Shown piece by piece: positions 37,509 to 37,632 of a stretch of 37,632 bases of DNA; position 1 is the stretch's first letter, and every line of letters starts with the position of its first letter. The notes under the pieces were generated by a model, which did not search any database, had not been told where the DNA came from, and saw only the letters and a list, made by a program, of their open reading frames with translations. The position numbers were made by a program, and so were the translations under genes. Origin of the DNA: Blautia sp. MSJ-19 (GTDB lineage: Bacteria; Bacillota; Clostridia; Lachnospirales; Lachnospiraceae); the NCBI RefSeq assembly GCF_018918125.1, contig NZ_JAHLQA010000014.1, positions 1-37,632 of the forward strand, read 5' to 3'.

Positions 37509-37632
37509 TTACGCCGCAAGCATTTTTTGTTGTTCAATAGCAATCAAGCGTAACTGCTTTTTACAATGCGATAGTGCTGTTTTATCTTTTTTACTTATAT
37601 TGAGTTTTTGTTCTAGTGAATACCGCTCATGC
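37509..37632 (-). CDS. C-terminal fragment of an unidentified protein (runs off the right edge)
   Basis: The minus strand is open from the window edge to TAA at 37509, encoding 40 residues: HERYSLEQKLNISKKDKTAL then SHCKKQLRLIAIEQQKMLAA. The composition (Lys/Gln-rich helix, few rare codons) looks like a genuine protein C-terminus, converging on hisA. I do not recognise the family; the rest lies outside the window. Confidence 0.5.
   Translation of the reverse strand, partial: HERYSLEQKLNISKKDKTALSHCKKQLRLIAIEQQKMLAA

Overview
The window looks like chromosome of a Gram-positive gut anaerobe of the Clostridia, most likely Lachnospiraceae (Blautia/Dorea/Mediterraneibacter-like). This rests on moderate-to-low GC, strong GGAGG ribosome sites, sigma-A promoters with 17-bp spacers, and family content (Tex, DUF975, PheB/ThrR-type ACT protein, DUF6472-like mini-protein, Gx transporter, Big_2 surface protein). 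The genus is an inference. No rRNA, tRNA, CRISPR array or transposase was seen.

Layout. 159-4627: a BMP-type solute-binding protein (minus) diverges from a three-gene ABC importer of the TrpXYZ type (plus). 4628-5537: a gene-free repeat island with a 33-nt tandem repeat, two ~205-nt imperfect palindromes sharing a conserved apical loop, and a 62-nt direct repeat. 5538-8593: DUF975 membrane protein then Tex (minus). 8732-11657: a threonine/lysine-branch operon (ACT regulator, homoserine dehydrogenase, aspartate kinase). 11863-14836: prfB with a programmed +1 frameshift, a metallo-beta-lactamase-fold enzyme, and a DapF homologue in which both catalytic cysteines are serine. 15008-18417: an AraC regulator, a LytTR response regulator coupled to a stand-alone histidine-kinase DHp-like protein, and a dicarboxylate-type symporter behind an operator-like promoter and leader terminator. 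18426-19543: a probable yybP-ykoY (Mn2+) riboswitch controlling a Ca2+/Na+-type antiporter. 19704-22873: a nitroreductase convergent with secA.

The most coherent accessory system is 23042-30425: NusG-domain-II protein and Gx transporter (plus), convergent with an operon encoding a large secreted Tp47-like/Big_2 protein, two FMN-binding proteins with three predicted flavinylation sites, a NapH/NosR-like membrane ferredoxin and the flavin transferase ApbE (minus). I read this as a flavinylated, membrane-to-wall electron-transfer chain. Both arms carry the same operator-like dyad (GTTAG-N6-CTAAC) next to the -35 element, and on the Tp47 side two copies bracket the promoter, suggesting one regulon.

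The rest holds a VanZ/inositol-monophosphatase fusion, an OGG1-type glycosylase, a 59-aa four-cysteine protein with a TTG start, a radical SAM protein, a second nitroreductase, an acidic lipoprotein, a eukaryote-type HisA behind a ~190-nt multi-hairpin region, a ~62-bp-period array of CATCG-22-CGATG stem-loops, and the C-terminus of an unidentified gene running off the right edge. All functional calls come from reading translated motifs and DNA signals by eye; no database search was possible.
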